In this document: one piece after another, positions 38,901 through 52,700 of the stretch
Numbering within the stretch: the stretch's first letter is position 1
Layout: each line of letters begins with the position of its first letter
Notes under the pieces: model-generated
Databases searched by the model: none
The model's input: only the letters and a program-made list of their open reading frames with translations
What the model was told of the DNA's origin: nothing
NCBI RefSeq assembly: GCF_003672135.1
Contig: NC_039511.1
Span: 14,968,464-15,032,463, forward strand
From: Ooceraea biroi
Taxonomy: Eukaryota; Arthropoda; Insecta; Hymenoptera; Formicidae
DNA: 64,000 bases
Reading direction: 5' to 3'
Position numbers and translations under genes: made by a program

Positions 38901-41900
38901 GGGGTGGTAATGCTGCGCGCGAGGGGTGCCGAACGGACGCGGGACGAAATTAAATTTCTCTCGCGGAAAGAGGCCGAGTCACCTCGCCGACGGTGAGGTG
39001 AAAAGGAGATCTCCAATTTTAGCATGATCTCTGAAAGCGCCGGCGAAACTGGGCCGTAAGCGCTGTGTACGAGACGGCGCCTTTTTATGCGCCTCCGTGC
39101 GCCCTTTATCTCGCTTCGAAACCGCATTATTAGATTTGTTGGAGCAGGATAACTGTCTGGCCGCTTAATTCGTGCGACTCGAAAGAGGGACACGGAATTC
39201 AACCAAGTGGAGGACGAGGAAAAATTCAAGGAATTCGAAGGAGCTGTCGTGCGGATTATTGTTGAACGGAGAACAGGATATCAATTTGTCTCGCAGCTAT
39301 TATATTCACCCTTTCCTTAAGGTGGAGCGTGTCATGTGATATTGGTTGCTTACGTGCAAACAATATCGTGATAGAACAGGGCGAGCAAATTTCCGGATCA
39401 TTTTTTTCCTCAAGGTTGTTGCCGCCACCTGAAAAATTTTGTTCCGGTTTTGCTCAGTTTTCTCAGCCGAGCATTCTGTACGTATTTATCTCCGCATTAA
39501 ATATCCGGATCATAATATATTTAATATAATATATGGATTAAAAACAATATGAGTAGATGTACTAATATATTAAAAAATACCAGAAAATTCATGTCAAAAA
39601 TATCCAAGGAATTCAAATATTGCATACTAAAAGTATAAAATAATAACAGATAACATTACATATATGTAATAGTTATTATACGTATAAATTTAATTATTAT
39701 ATTAAAATAAATTATATTATTCTACTCGTATTTTTAGTGTGTTATACAAGCATGTATCCGTCGTTTACATTCCGTGCAATAATCTTGAATTTTTGAATTG
39801 GCACTTCTTGAATCAAGGGCTTTAGATCGAAATTGCCGGGCAAGTCATTTTTCCCGGATGTCCTCTTAAATCGTCCTCGACGCCTGAGAAATTCCGCTCG
39901 AACCTGGCTGCCGCTTTTCCGGCTGACTCACCCACAACCTGCCGCCAGTCTCGTCCATTTTCCTTTTTCGGGAATGACCGTCATCATTCTCTATCTCGAT
40001 ACTGGGAGAATACTGTGGGAACCAGCAAATGGCAGCGACAGGACATTAGACAAGAGATAAATATGATATCGCGAGAGCCATGATGGCGAAAATGTCTACT
40101 TTATTAGATTATAATGATTCATAAACTTTTATGAATTTGGAGACAAACGTCTGACAGTGCAAAACAGAAAGAGTTCGCTAAATTATTAATTATTTACCAC
40201 TGTTTACTATTGGACTTGCGTGGAATCTTAAAGGACTTGAATATTCAATCATGTGAATCTGTAAATTCAAAAGATATATTACCAGAGAAAAAAAATGCAA
40301 AATTAAGAAACGCGAGGATCCGAGGGTTTGACTATCCGGAGTCGTTAAGCTTGACAATCAGAGGACACGGCTGTCAACGTTGAATCCTGACACGGCGTGA
40401 CAGAGGATCGAGATGTCGAAGAGAAGAGCGGCCAGGACGAGCGCAAAGCGTGGTATTTGTTTTAGAATTCCTACGCTTTACCGATGTTCGAAGTGGCAAA
40501 GCGTTTGAAATCTGAAACGAATGCGCGCAAACCTTCATCTCACAGGCAGGAAGAGCCATGACCCGTGGAGAAGCTGCGTGATCCTGCGCGCACGCACCAT
40601 CGCGTGAAGGGGAAAGTGTGTGTTCTTGTACGTATGCGTGCGTGCGTGCGTAGTATGTGTGTGCTGAGCGTGATTAATCATTGTCTCTCCACCCTCGAGA
40701 TTACGCACTACCGGCGTATCATTTTTGTCGTGTTGTCCCACTGGAAGGATTTGATCTCATGTCGGAACATCACATGGGTATAAAAATGTGTCGACCTGTT
40801 CTTCGTTAGACGTTCTTTATTACGCGAAAGTCCTATGAGAGTTTCGATTATGTTTTCATATAACTACTAACGTTTGTTTCTAAACATATTTCTTTTTCTT
40901 TACTATCTATATTTCTCTCTCTGTATGAGCATCACGTTTTTGGATGTCAAATGTACATAGGATGTCAGTGTTACTCAAGTGCGCGATCTGTTAATAAGGT
41001 GGCATTCTTTCGATAAATTTGGAATCAATATCTTTTTGAGCAAAAGTAAATTTATAATTAGATTTTAGGTTTTAGTAGACTATATATATATTTATTTATT
41101 GAGGCAGCTAATGTTGTTAGTTGTAGATTAGAGAATGTATTATAATATTTGATACAATTTCTGTTCGTGCGATGCTGGCTAAAGAATTTTAAGACGAAGG
41201 AAGAGACGATATTTCCTAGATGTCATATACGCGAGTATTTGTTCAACCTACGGCTTGAGATTCGCCAATCTTTCATAAATGCAGGAAATAAACAGTTGTG
41301 ACAAACACGGAAGAGAGAGACAAATTCCGAGAAGGAAGGCGGTTCAAAGCGAATCTCGCGTTTTTGATTGCATATTTATTCGATTTTAGATCTTCTGCGT
41401 GCGCAGGAAGACGAGATGTTGATAGGATAAATCAGAACTGAAAACTTGAAGCGAAAGAAATGCGCGGCAGGAAAAAGTTTGCGCTGCAAACACGAATTCG
41501 TACACTTTTACTTCAATTCATTTTTCGTGTTAATGTGCGGTAATCATGCAATATACTTTAATCGACTTAAAGAATTAATTAAAAATTAAGTATTGAAGCG
41601 AGGTTCTTTCTCTTTTTTGAACGTGGATTCTAGATTGCTTCTTTTATCCAAAAAGGATTCCTTTGAATTTTTAAGTTCAAAATCCGAATTCTACTTCCTT
41701 TCATTCATAGTTTATATATTAATTATGTAAAAGTGATACAATAATTCATGCGTTTAAGAATTTCGTTGATGAAAGTCTATTTTAAGCGTCGAATAATCCA
41801 TTAATTCTTAGGTCTCTCTCTTTCGCGGTTATCTTTAGGTTTTCGGAACACTGAATCCGCACATCTTAAGTCTTTTAGATTTGCGGCGAATCTCGAAGAA

Positions 41901-43746
41901 TTAAGACGAAAAAGGGAATAAATAGAACCGGGCGAAGGGGTTGAAGTTGTGTTTTAACCGCTTCGCCATTCACACAGTACTTCTCTCACCCTCTTTCTCC
42001 TGTTTGCTTCTTTTCACTGTCTCCGTGGCTTCTCATCCCATCGGAAAACGTTTCCATGCCGGTCTTCGGGATAAATAGTTTGCACAGGAAAAGGATTTCC
42101 ACGCCGGCAATTTATCTCGAACGTACGCGGCTCCATTAAACGGAGACGCAACCCTTTGAGTCTGGGGAGAGTGGGATGCTGCGGATTTAGGATTTAGGAT
42201 TGCGCGTGGATTTAAGAGCGTAATCGTGGGATTTCGAAATGCGGAACACGACAAGGTCGGTGATAATTTCAGAGGAAATTATTTTGTTCGCGTTTGTACA
42301 GCGCGTTTTGGTGATTTCTATTTTTATCGATATAATTAGTATCGCTTTTGCCTTTCTTAAAAAATATTAAATGATTCAAAACACAAAACAATTTAATATA
42401 ATTTTGTGTTTATGTCAAGTTATTGATCCATGTTATTTAATAATTTATTATAAAAATTAATTAGTCAAATTTATTTATGTACGTAAATTTTATACTTATC
42501 AGAATATGCGTTTTTTGCATAATTAATTTCATATGTATCTCTCAAAATCTTCAATATATTTTCTGGAAATCGTAAAGTTCGAGCTATAAATTCTTGAATT
42601 TTACTTCCTGAGCTTGCGTAAAGATCGTAAAATTATATGAATAAGGGAAATTGCAAAGGGTTGGAGACTCCGAACTCGCGTGTATTCTTTACAAATGAAA
42701 CAAGTCTTTCGCGGAAATGGTTTACGCGAACTGTGAAAAGAAATCGATATGGGCTGACGGGAAGACTCCTGCTACGAAAGAATCGACAGCTGCCGCTTTC
42801 TATGGCAATAAAGTTAAGAGGCCTTAAAGTAAAAGGGCAGTTTAAGCCCACGGCGTTTGCCAAGTAACATGCTCCTCGTACGAAATGAATTCAACGAACG
42901 AGAAAGGAGCTTCCAACCTAGAAAGTTTATCTTTCGGCAACGAGTCGCGAAGAAATTTCAGGAATTCAGAAACACGTATCTCGCGAATTTGGCTCCAGTT
43001 CCTTGGACCTGCAAGTTCCTAAAAACTTCAACTTCTTTACGCGCGCCGGTACAATCGCTATCTCTCTCTCTTACAATAATTTGCAATAATTTGAATAAAA
43101 TTCCAACTCGGATATTCGATGTTTTGATTTCGAATTAATTATCTATACATATTACCTAGCTTAAAAAACAAAGTTTAAAATTTTACTTAAACAAACAAAT
43201 AAGATTTTTTAATACATGTTTAAGGTCTATGTCCTTAAATAAGCAGATCCCTTAATCATTTCATTTCGCTCGATATTATTTAATTCTTGATAGCTTAGGA
43301 TTTTCGCCCTTAAACTGCCAACAAATCTGCATTTTTGGATATACGAACTTTAGAATCTTAATCAAGCTTGAAGGGTCGGTAACTTCCAGCGTCGTTAGGA
43401 TAGAAGGAAGAGAAAGGGAGAGAGAGAGAGAGAGAGGAAGAGAGAGAGGGAGGGGAGAGAGAAAGAGAGACAATGAGAGATATGCAGAGAGATGAGTGCG
43501 AGGAGGAAGAGGAAAGGGATGGAGGGAAAAGCAATCAATCTTTGAGAGGCAGATGAGTGCAGGAACCTAAAATATAGGGCAACACAAATTTAGTCTGGCT
43601 GCCGGTCCACGTCCACGTGTCGACGTGAATGCGCAACCGCCCGGGTTTGTAATCGATATTGCCGACAAGGCACCACGCCCTGCACCTGCGAGATGTGCCG
43701 GGATATGCAATGCCACCGAACCGAACCTAGTCGAACCTTGCCCAGG

Positions 43747-43779
<33 letters not shown>

Positions 43780-46700
43780 CTACCTTCCTCTCTTTCACCT
43801 TCTTTCTTTCATGTGCCCTTTTACACTACCTTCTCGAGCATGCTTCGAAACTTAGGTGATCTCAGACTCCTTTGAAGTCCAACTCTCTTCGAGTCCTAGA
43901 TAAACCGATTGTTCAGTCTCGTGTGCGGCGGCACGCATAAGGCAACCTAGTCAAACCTTCCTCAGGGACTGTTTATCTTGTTCCTGCATGTTCGACTTCC
44001 TCTTCATACATTATTTGAACTTCCCTCTCACTTTTTCCTCGCAGATTGTGGAAGCTTTAATTCTGGATTGGATTGTCCAATTAGAATGGTAAACCCTACG
44101 TGCGACGATGCTGAACCGCGCCTAGGCAAGCTTCGATCAGGATTTTCGTGCGCTCTTTTGTATTTCCTTCTCGAGTGATGCTGCTTTGGAACTTAAGGGA
44201 TTTCAAGAATTTTTCCTCGAAGCGTAGCTCTTCTTTCAGTCCTAGATAAATCTATTGCTCAGTCTCGTATGTGGCAACGTGACGCCTGTGCTGTTTATTC
44301 TTTCATACATTTATTTTGCTTTCCTGATATTATTCGAAATGAAAAAAAGATTATATTTTTGGTGCAATAATTCCAAATTGAGTGTTATTCGAATGTTGTA
44401 CAAGTTCATACCGCTTATCATGTATACCTGCTTCCTTTCGCAAATGATGCCTCGGAACTCAGTCAAAGCCCTTCGAGGTCTTCAAGCTCTAGATAACTTA
44501 ATTATCAAGTTTGTCAGGCAATCGAACTTCCTTCACCCTTCTTTAATATCTTAACGTTATCCAACTTAAACTTTGTTTCTAATTGCGCGATTTCGGAGAT
44601 TTCACTATTAAACATTAAATAAAAGACATGATTGATTTTTTTGTGCTAGAAACAAATTATTTATGTTTAATAAAAGGCACAACATTAACGTTTAAAGAAA
44701 TTGCTTCGAGTTGCTCAGTCGCAAAGGGCGGTGCTCCGGTTTTACTTGGAAGGCCCGAAGGGCTTCGGAGGGGGTTGAGAATCACCCCTATAGAACCGCC
44801 ACGTCATTGACTCCGATCCATTCGGGGTCGACTTCGCCCTCGGCTGATTTTTTTGTGCTCCAGTGCCGGAAGTAGGCCAGTGCAAACCGCCGTCCCTTTA
44901 TCCGTCACTACGTCCATCTTATGAATTTTTCGGCGAAGAATTCTGCGCAACGATGAAAAAGTTTCGCCATCCATTCTCGTCCTTGCGCAGGATAAAAGTG
45001 CAAATACTGTCGTATATCCTCTTCCTTTCTTTCTTTCACTGACTTCACGAGTATTTCTAGAGAGATCTAGATATGTTAAAAGCGTGATGAATTCTGATGA
45101 ATCGTATGATCACCTGGATGACTTTACATCACGAAAGGAACGTAATACAGTTTTGCGATCGACTAAACGAATAGGAAAACTCGCGCCAACACACGTATCC
45201 ACTAATATAAAATATTCTAATATAAGACAATTATTTAATTTATGTAAGAATAATAAGATTGGCAGTTACTGTGTATACATTAATTTCATATAACAAATGA
45301 AATGATGGAACCCAGGTAAATATACGATAATAATCGAATGAACAATTGTCACATAATTAATGAATTCATTATAACGTTTCAATATTGAAACATTCAATAT
45401 CCGTCATTGTTAGTTTTTCGCTGTTCCGATATCATTTTAAACAGTTTTTAATTCAATTTTAAAACCAATATGTAGCAAGTTTGATTAAATACAGAATCTA
45501 TATATCATTTTATCGCACAGGACTTTAAAATGGGTAATAGAAAGGTCATTCTGCGAAGCGAGAAACTCATATCCAAGCCTTTAAAATTCTAACATTCTGA
45601 ATTTGAAATGTCTATTCTGCTGAATCCTTTAATTTTTTAAATCTATTGTTTCTTACATATATCGCTTATACATCACTTTTAGCTGATTATTATAAAAAGT
45701 AATATGTATATTTAGTAAAATATTTCGATGTTCTAGCTTTAGTTTTCCCATTATAGAAAAATTATCTTTATTTTTCAATATGATTACGTGACATTATGTA
45801 TGATTACCGTACATGATTGTATGTTAAGTACAAGAATCTATAAATTATTTATTAAGCCACGTATCTCGTTTCTCTGTTTTAGAAGCCGACTACACTTTAG
45901 ATGATTCCTTTTGGAATGAGGATACTCCCATTGGTAAGTATATTTTCACGGTGATATTCCTGCAGTAATTGTTTTCAGAAAAGTACTAACGCTAAGCTTA
46001 ATTAACATCAATTGCGTCATTACTGTTACAATGAATAGACACAATTTAAAATGTAATCAATTAAATCTCATAAAATTACTCAGGTTCAACAAGCAATGCT
46101 GTCGACTAAACGAATAGTCGTTGTTTTCGAAATTACTCAGCTAAATATGAATTTCTGCGCAATTAACAGTGCAATTGGACTTCGTTTCTATTATCACTTA
46201 CATAATCAACGCGCGATTTGCATAATTAAAATACTGCTACCCCTATACAAGAGAAAAAATTTACGAAGATTTGCCGGCGCAATCTTCGCACAATTGCGAC
46301 GGTTGTGAGAATAACGTGCGCGTGAAGGCGCAGAGCTCTACGTAAACAAAACCACCGTAAAGTGGAAGAACCGCAATGCAGCACTTTCGTTAGAAACTTG
46401 ATCTTCGAGGATACGACAAATCCCCCGAGAGTGGTTTATTGTTAAGTCAACACCGCTGATTGGTTGGAAACGTGAAACTTAAATTGGATTACATTTTAGA
46501 TAGGGACAAAGCACCGGGACAGAGCTTGACAGAGGGAATCCTGGTTTACAGTGACAGAGTCGAAAAATATCCACACATCTTAGATATTACGCCAATTATG
46601 TAACGGGGAATCTGCCTTGACAACCGGAGGAAAAAGAGTTAGATTTATTCAAGCTAGAATTTAGTTTAATCTGGTTCTGAAAGCTGAGAAAACTCTACGC

Positions 46701-49700
46701 TATGTTTTTCAGTAACGCTGAATGCAGGATTCGTGGAATTAAGGAGCTTAATTAGGGATTAGAATGTAAAGCGGTGTTGAGCGTATACGAGTAAGCAGCA
46801 ATAGGTGCTGCAGCGTTACATGTAATTTAATTTAATTCGGTATAACACTCTCCTGGATATCCATTATATTTATACACAAATTCAATTTGCGACTTAATTA
46901 ATTTTGAAGTGAAAGCATCAAGAGAAGCATATTGGGTGATACAAAGAATTCGGGATTCAGAGGATTAAGAAGTTTAATTAAAACTTAGAGTTTAAAGCAA
47001 TGTCAGGGATATCGCGTTGTGTAGAATAATAAAATAAGAAATAGATTTGGTTATTTTAGATTCCAGGCACTTAAGAAATTCTAAAGGTCGCCAAGTCCAA
47101 GAAAAACGACAGAATTTCTTGCAGAAAATCGAAGTCGCCATATTATTATAGTTCCAAGCTGCAATGTATATAACAATGCACCGAAACATAACAATGGAAG
47201 ACATGTCAGTTGAACCATTTGTACGAAGTACTTGCGATATTTCTACGGCGCTGACAATAATCGGCGGAAGAAAGGGGGATAGTGGGTGATGGGCGCCGCG
47301 GAAGGAGTAAATTAATTGCCGAGTAATCTTGGCGTGTTTGGCTGAGACTTGAAGAGTGAAGATGGAAATTGAATCTGCGTGCACACAAACTTCTTGAAAT
47401 AAGGACGCAAAATGATTTGTGAATTCTGAAAAATAGATTCAGCGAAGTGCTCTTAAATAATATGAATATTTACCGTTTATCACCATTTGAATAATAATAA
47501 TTCTTTCAAAATTCTTTATCCAAAATGTCCCGTCAGCTCATAATTATAAATACTGAGAGTCAAACGGAAATGTTAATAAAAAATCTGAGTTTCTTAAAGA
47601 ATTTACGTACCTGTATCAGTAACAGAAGTGATGATGACTTAAAGCTAATCGAATATTAAATAAATTATTAAATTTTGATTTGACAATGAATTTCCTTAGT
47701 ATTTTTGTTTCTTTTCGATAATTAAATTTAAAGATATATTTTGATATCATGTCTATATATGAAATTATATACGGATGTATATATTTTATATAGAAAAAAT
47801 TTATATACATGAATGTATTGTTGAAAGTTTAAAGAAAATATCTTCTTTTTCTCACGTACAAAATCTGGATGAAATCAATTGATGAAATCAATTTAACAGG
47901 CAAATACCTAGCTACACATGACTACACGTGGCTACAGGAACAAAACAATAAAATCTCTTTCTCTTCATTTTATTACTGGCAGTTTTATTATTGAATCATA
48001 TGTGCTAAAATCTCAATGGTGGCGGCTCGGAGGGCAGGTTAATGGCAACAGCGCGAAACTTCGTCGGTGCGGCGCAATGAATCGCCCCAAAGTCCATTCG
48101 AAATGAAATTAGAGATCGTATGAGAGAGGGAGAGAGGAAGTGAGCGTGTGAGCCGGGGGTGGTTAAATGAGGCCGTTCGATTGAACATGGAAATTGATTA
48201 CAGGTGAGGCCGAACGACTACTACGCGAATATCGACAAAACCAAGAGCTAGTATCGAATATCGGTGGCAATTTCTATCAGATCATCTATCCGGTACAGCT
48301 ACGGCATCACGAGAAAATGGGGATATCCACAAGAGAAGTCGGCGTGTCGAAGGTAAAATTCTACGTCATTTTCTACATTGTTTTCAATGTAGAATTTTTG
48401 CTAGATTAAAGTAGAAATGAATAAATAACTTGAAGTAAAAAAAAAGAATCAGCGAACAGAAATGATTGAAACCGTATAATTTAATATCTAAATTTATCTA
48501 ATTATGTCTAACTGATATATTTATATTCATTTTGTAATGTATTTCTTCATAATTTAAATGAATAATTAATTGTGTTTTAACTGTAACATAGTTTCCCCAA
48601 AGAGGTTACGGAGATGGAGGATATCAAAATTCTAGAAGCAGAGGGAGAGTAAGTTGTTTGTAATAAAAACACTGCTCAATAATTAAATTAATTATTACCG
48701 TAATTTTCGAGATAAAGATGAAATTGTCCTTAAGATATCTTTAGTAATTAAAGTTAACTTGTAATATTAATATTTACAGACAGGGAGACATTTTCACCGG
48801 ACGTCCCTTCTGATCAAGGCCTTTAATCACAAATTTCGCCTAGATTTAGAATTAAATACGTAAGTGCTCTCAATTATATATGACAAAAGTATATTTGCAC
48901 AAACAGAACTTTAACTCATGTAAATGACTCAGAGCGTAAAAGATCTAATTAAAAAATTTTTGCGTTTTGTTTTAGGCAACTTTTAGCTCCAAATCTTATG
49001 CAGAAAGACTTTTTAACCGGCAATGCGGAACAAACGTCTAAACAGGTAAAAGTTCAAAGCAAGAGAAATGCAATATCACATGCAACAATTACACTTAAAT
49101 ATTCGTGACGTAGATTCGTGGTTGTTAATAATTGTTTGGGTATAATTGTTTTGCATAGTTGAATACCTTCATCTATAGTTCGTTAAAATAAATTGATTGC
49201 GATAATTGTTTTTAATATTAATGGTCTCATCAGACACGAATGCTAAAGGACGAAAATGAAAAAAATAATTGGCTTGATCGAGAAATTTAAAATAATTTTA
49301 ATACCATAAAGAAAAAAGGTGTCACATATGTATATTATATAACAAATTATCTTTTCTGTACTATAAAATAAGCTGTATTATGAATGGTTAAGCTTAAAAC
49401 TCAATTGATATTTAAATGACAAGTAGAAGAGAATCTCAAGTTTAAAATTAATTTGTTATTATTTAATTCTTACAGGAGATAGAACATTGCTATTATCATG
49501 GTACTGTCAGAGACTATCCGGGAGCTAGTGCTGCTTTTCACACGTGTAACGGTGTAAGCGGTGTCATTCATTTAGGCAACGAGACTTTCGTCATTCATCC
49601 ATTCTACGGCGGCGATTTGTCGGTCAGTCAAATTACTTTCCTCAGTCATCATAAAAACATTTTTAAATCACTGTTAAAGTATCTATGTGGAAACTATCTC

Positions 49701-52700
49701 TTTTAACAGTTTTTAAGTTTTTTGAGAAATATAATTATACGCATCCAATTCTTGTTAAAATTGTAACTTTGAAATATTTTCCTGCAACACGTTGTTTAGA
49801 ACAAAATTATAATTAACCTTATATTATTATTACGAAATATTAGAACAACTACGAACAAGTTGTCACCAAAACTTGAAGTTTATTTTGCATCAAACTGTAG
49901 ACGTGGTTCACACACACACTGTTTCAAAATAATGCTTGCAGCTGTGACTAAAATGGAATCAAAGGCTTCGCAGCCTTCACGCTGGTTAATTTGGCTTGAT
50001 TTTATTGCCAGATTAGACGTAACTTTGCGGAAGTTTAGGTCGCGCTATAATTAAATGTTGAGTGTCGGGGACGGGTGGCAAAATGGCCGACGAGACCATA
50101 AACTATATGCAGGCCTCTCTTTTAGCAGAAACATCCTCACATTATATTTGAAGCCCGAACAAAAGCTAACAAAGGCTGCGCTAATTCGGCAAATAATGAG
50201 AGACGTGTAAAAAGCCGCCGGCAGAAGCACATCCTTGGATTACCAAAGACCACTTCCGATCGATACAAAAGAGACGTCCGTGAAGCAACCAAATACATCG
50301 AAACTGCCATCATTATCGATAAGGCTATGGTACGACGTTATTATTATTATTATTATTATTGCTATTATTCTGGAAATGTCTTTTGCATAATTAGTGTTTT
50401 AAAATAAATCCTTTTGAGCGAAGTTCGCAATTATTAAAGCAATTTAATTAGATATTAAATTACTTCAGGAAACGACTTATTTTATTTCTAATAACGGAAT
50501 TATAAAATTGATTGATATTAAGTGAGACCATTGCTTTGAATACTCGATTTTGTATTTCTAGATTTAACTATTTCACATATATTCCTAATATATTTTTCAA
50601 ATAATATTTATGCACAGTTTGACAAAAGAAACGGTAGCACCAGAGCCGAGGTTGTTCACGATGCCATCCAAGTCGCTAATATCGCAGATTTGGTAAGCTC
50701 GCTACAACGTTGAAATATGTTTATTTTTTATCTAACATGTATGCTAAATTGCACTTTTTTTCGTGCATTATTGCAGTATTTCCGTACATTAAATACTAGA
50801 GTCTCCGTCGTATACATCGAAACTTGGAAGGGCAGCAACCAGGCGGACATCGATAAAGGCATCGACATCGATCTCGCCTTGATAAATTTGAACGATTATA
50901 CGATGCGGAGAATGTATCAACTTGCTCAGGATACCACCCAATTGCTCACGTGAGTTCATTATTCATTTCTCCCAGTATTCAAATTCTTCTTTAATAGAAT
51001 CTTTGATGTTTTTCGTATTTGATATGTTAAATGTCTCGTTCAAAACATATTTCTCTCCTAAAGTTATTAATTTTTTGAAGTAGATCGTATGTATAATCTT
51101 ATGTAAGTAACTATATATATATATATATATATAATTATAAGCAGTTAATATTTAGCGACATTTTTGTGACGGCAGGGGTGAGACATTCTCAGGTGGAGAA
51201 TCAGGGGTGGCTGTACCCGCGACCGTGTGCAGCCAAAAATCCGTAGGAATCAGCGTCGATCTAAACACATACGAGCCTCATCTTTTAGCTGGTACCATGG
51301 CTCACATGATCGGTCACAATATCGGCATGAGCCACGACGATGGAAGTCAGTATCGTGCATTTTCACTTTTGCACCTCGAGAAATGGTTTCCTTCTTCAGG
51401 AACATATTAATAAAGCCTTTTGTTAAAAATTCTAGGAAACGACTGCAATTGCCGCGATTGGCACGGATGTATTATGGCTCAATCCATCGTCGGCCTAGAA
51501 AACGTTCAGCCGTACAAGTTTTCGGAGTGTAGCAAATCTGATTATATAGAAGCCTTGAAGTCCGGCCACGGCTACTGCCTTTTTAACAAACCAAACGAGG
51601 TAAAGAGCAAAAATTTACATTGCAATGAAATTATTAACGTTTCAGTCGAATCAAAGTGAATCGAGTCATACATATGTCTGCTTTTGGGATACAGTTGGAG
51701 ATTAGGAGATGCGGAAACAGGGTAATCGACGAAGGAGAAGAATGCGACTGCGGAACGCTCGATGAATGCCACGAGCTCGACCCCTGTTGCGATCCTATCA
51801 CCTGCAAACTGAGAACGGAGGCTGAATGTGCAACTGGCCCTTGTTGCAGCGATTGTAAGGTAAAATAAGAGGAATACGATCCTGTCTCACCTTTTAATGA
51901 ACAATGTCTTTAATAAAAACTCGATATTTGAAATATACTCATTTTTTTATTGAATTAAACAAAAACCATCATTGTATATATAACTTGTTTGATATTTTTT
52001 CAATATTCAATAATAGTGGAATTAAAACAATGAAAATCCATATTGATAAAAAAGAAAGAATAATTTTTTTCTTGCACCATTTCTATTATATTGTTTTAAA
52101 TTAAATAAAGTTGTAAAATTTTTTAAAACTACAGCTCCGAGTACGTGGGGTGGTTTGTCGCGAATCGACGAATGAGTGCGATTTACCGGAAGTGTGTACT
52201 GGCGACAGCGGTCAATGTCCGCCGGATGTCTACAAAAAAAACGGCAACCCATGCTCAAATATTGCTGGATACTGCTTCAACGGAGTGTGTCCGGCTCTAG
52301 ATCTGCAATGTGAACAAGTTTGGGGTTACGGCGGAATCGCTGCTGATAAACAATGCTTCGAGCAATTCAATTCTAAGGGGTCCATCAACGGACACTGCGG
52401 TACCGATAGCAGCGGTCATTTTATCAAGTGCGAGGCGGAGTGAGTAGCCACTTTTTCCTATGTGTGACATTAATTTAACGTTTGGAATTGAAAAAATGGA
52501 AAAAATATATTTTCTTTCAGAAATGTTCATTGCGGATCCCTTCAGTGTCAGCAAGGAAGCAAGCAGCCGGTAATTGATGGAATGAAAGACTATTATTCTA
52601 GAACTATAATTTCCATCAAAAGCCAGGAGTATGAATGCAAGTGAGTATCCAACGATGAAGAAAACGTGTCATTAATCTTCAATTTATTGATTATTATATA

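Larger units (their letters stand above)
33078..45882 (+). other. mind-meld intron 1 (12.8 kb)
   Basis: Long intron between the signal-peptide exon and the start of the prodomain. It contains CpG-richer islands at about 35040-35620 and 38050-39300, a palindromic element at 36675-36855, a perfect 13-bp hairpin at 35807-35836, GA/CT tracts near 43402-43472 and 43750-43778, diverged tandem repeats at about 43740-44530, and a GC-rich block at 44724-44900. No coding exon was recognised. Islands of this kind could be alternative promoters or enhancers. Confidence 0.55.
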
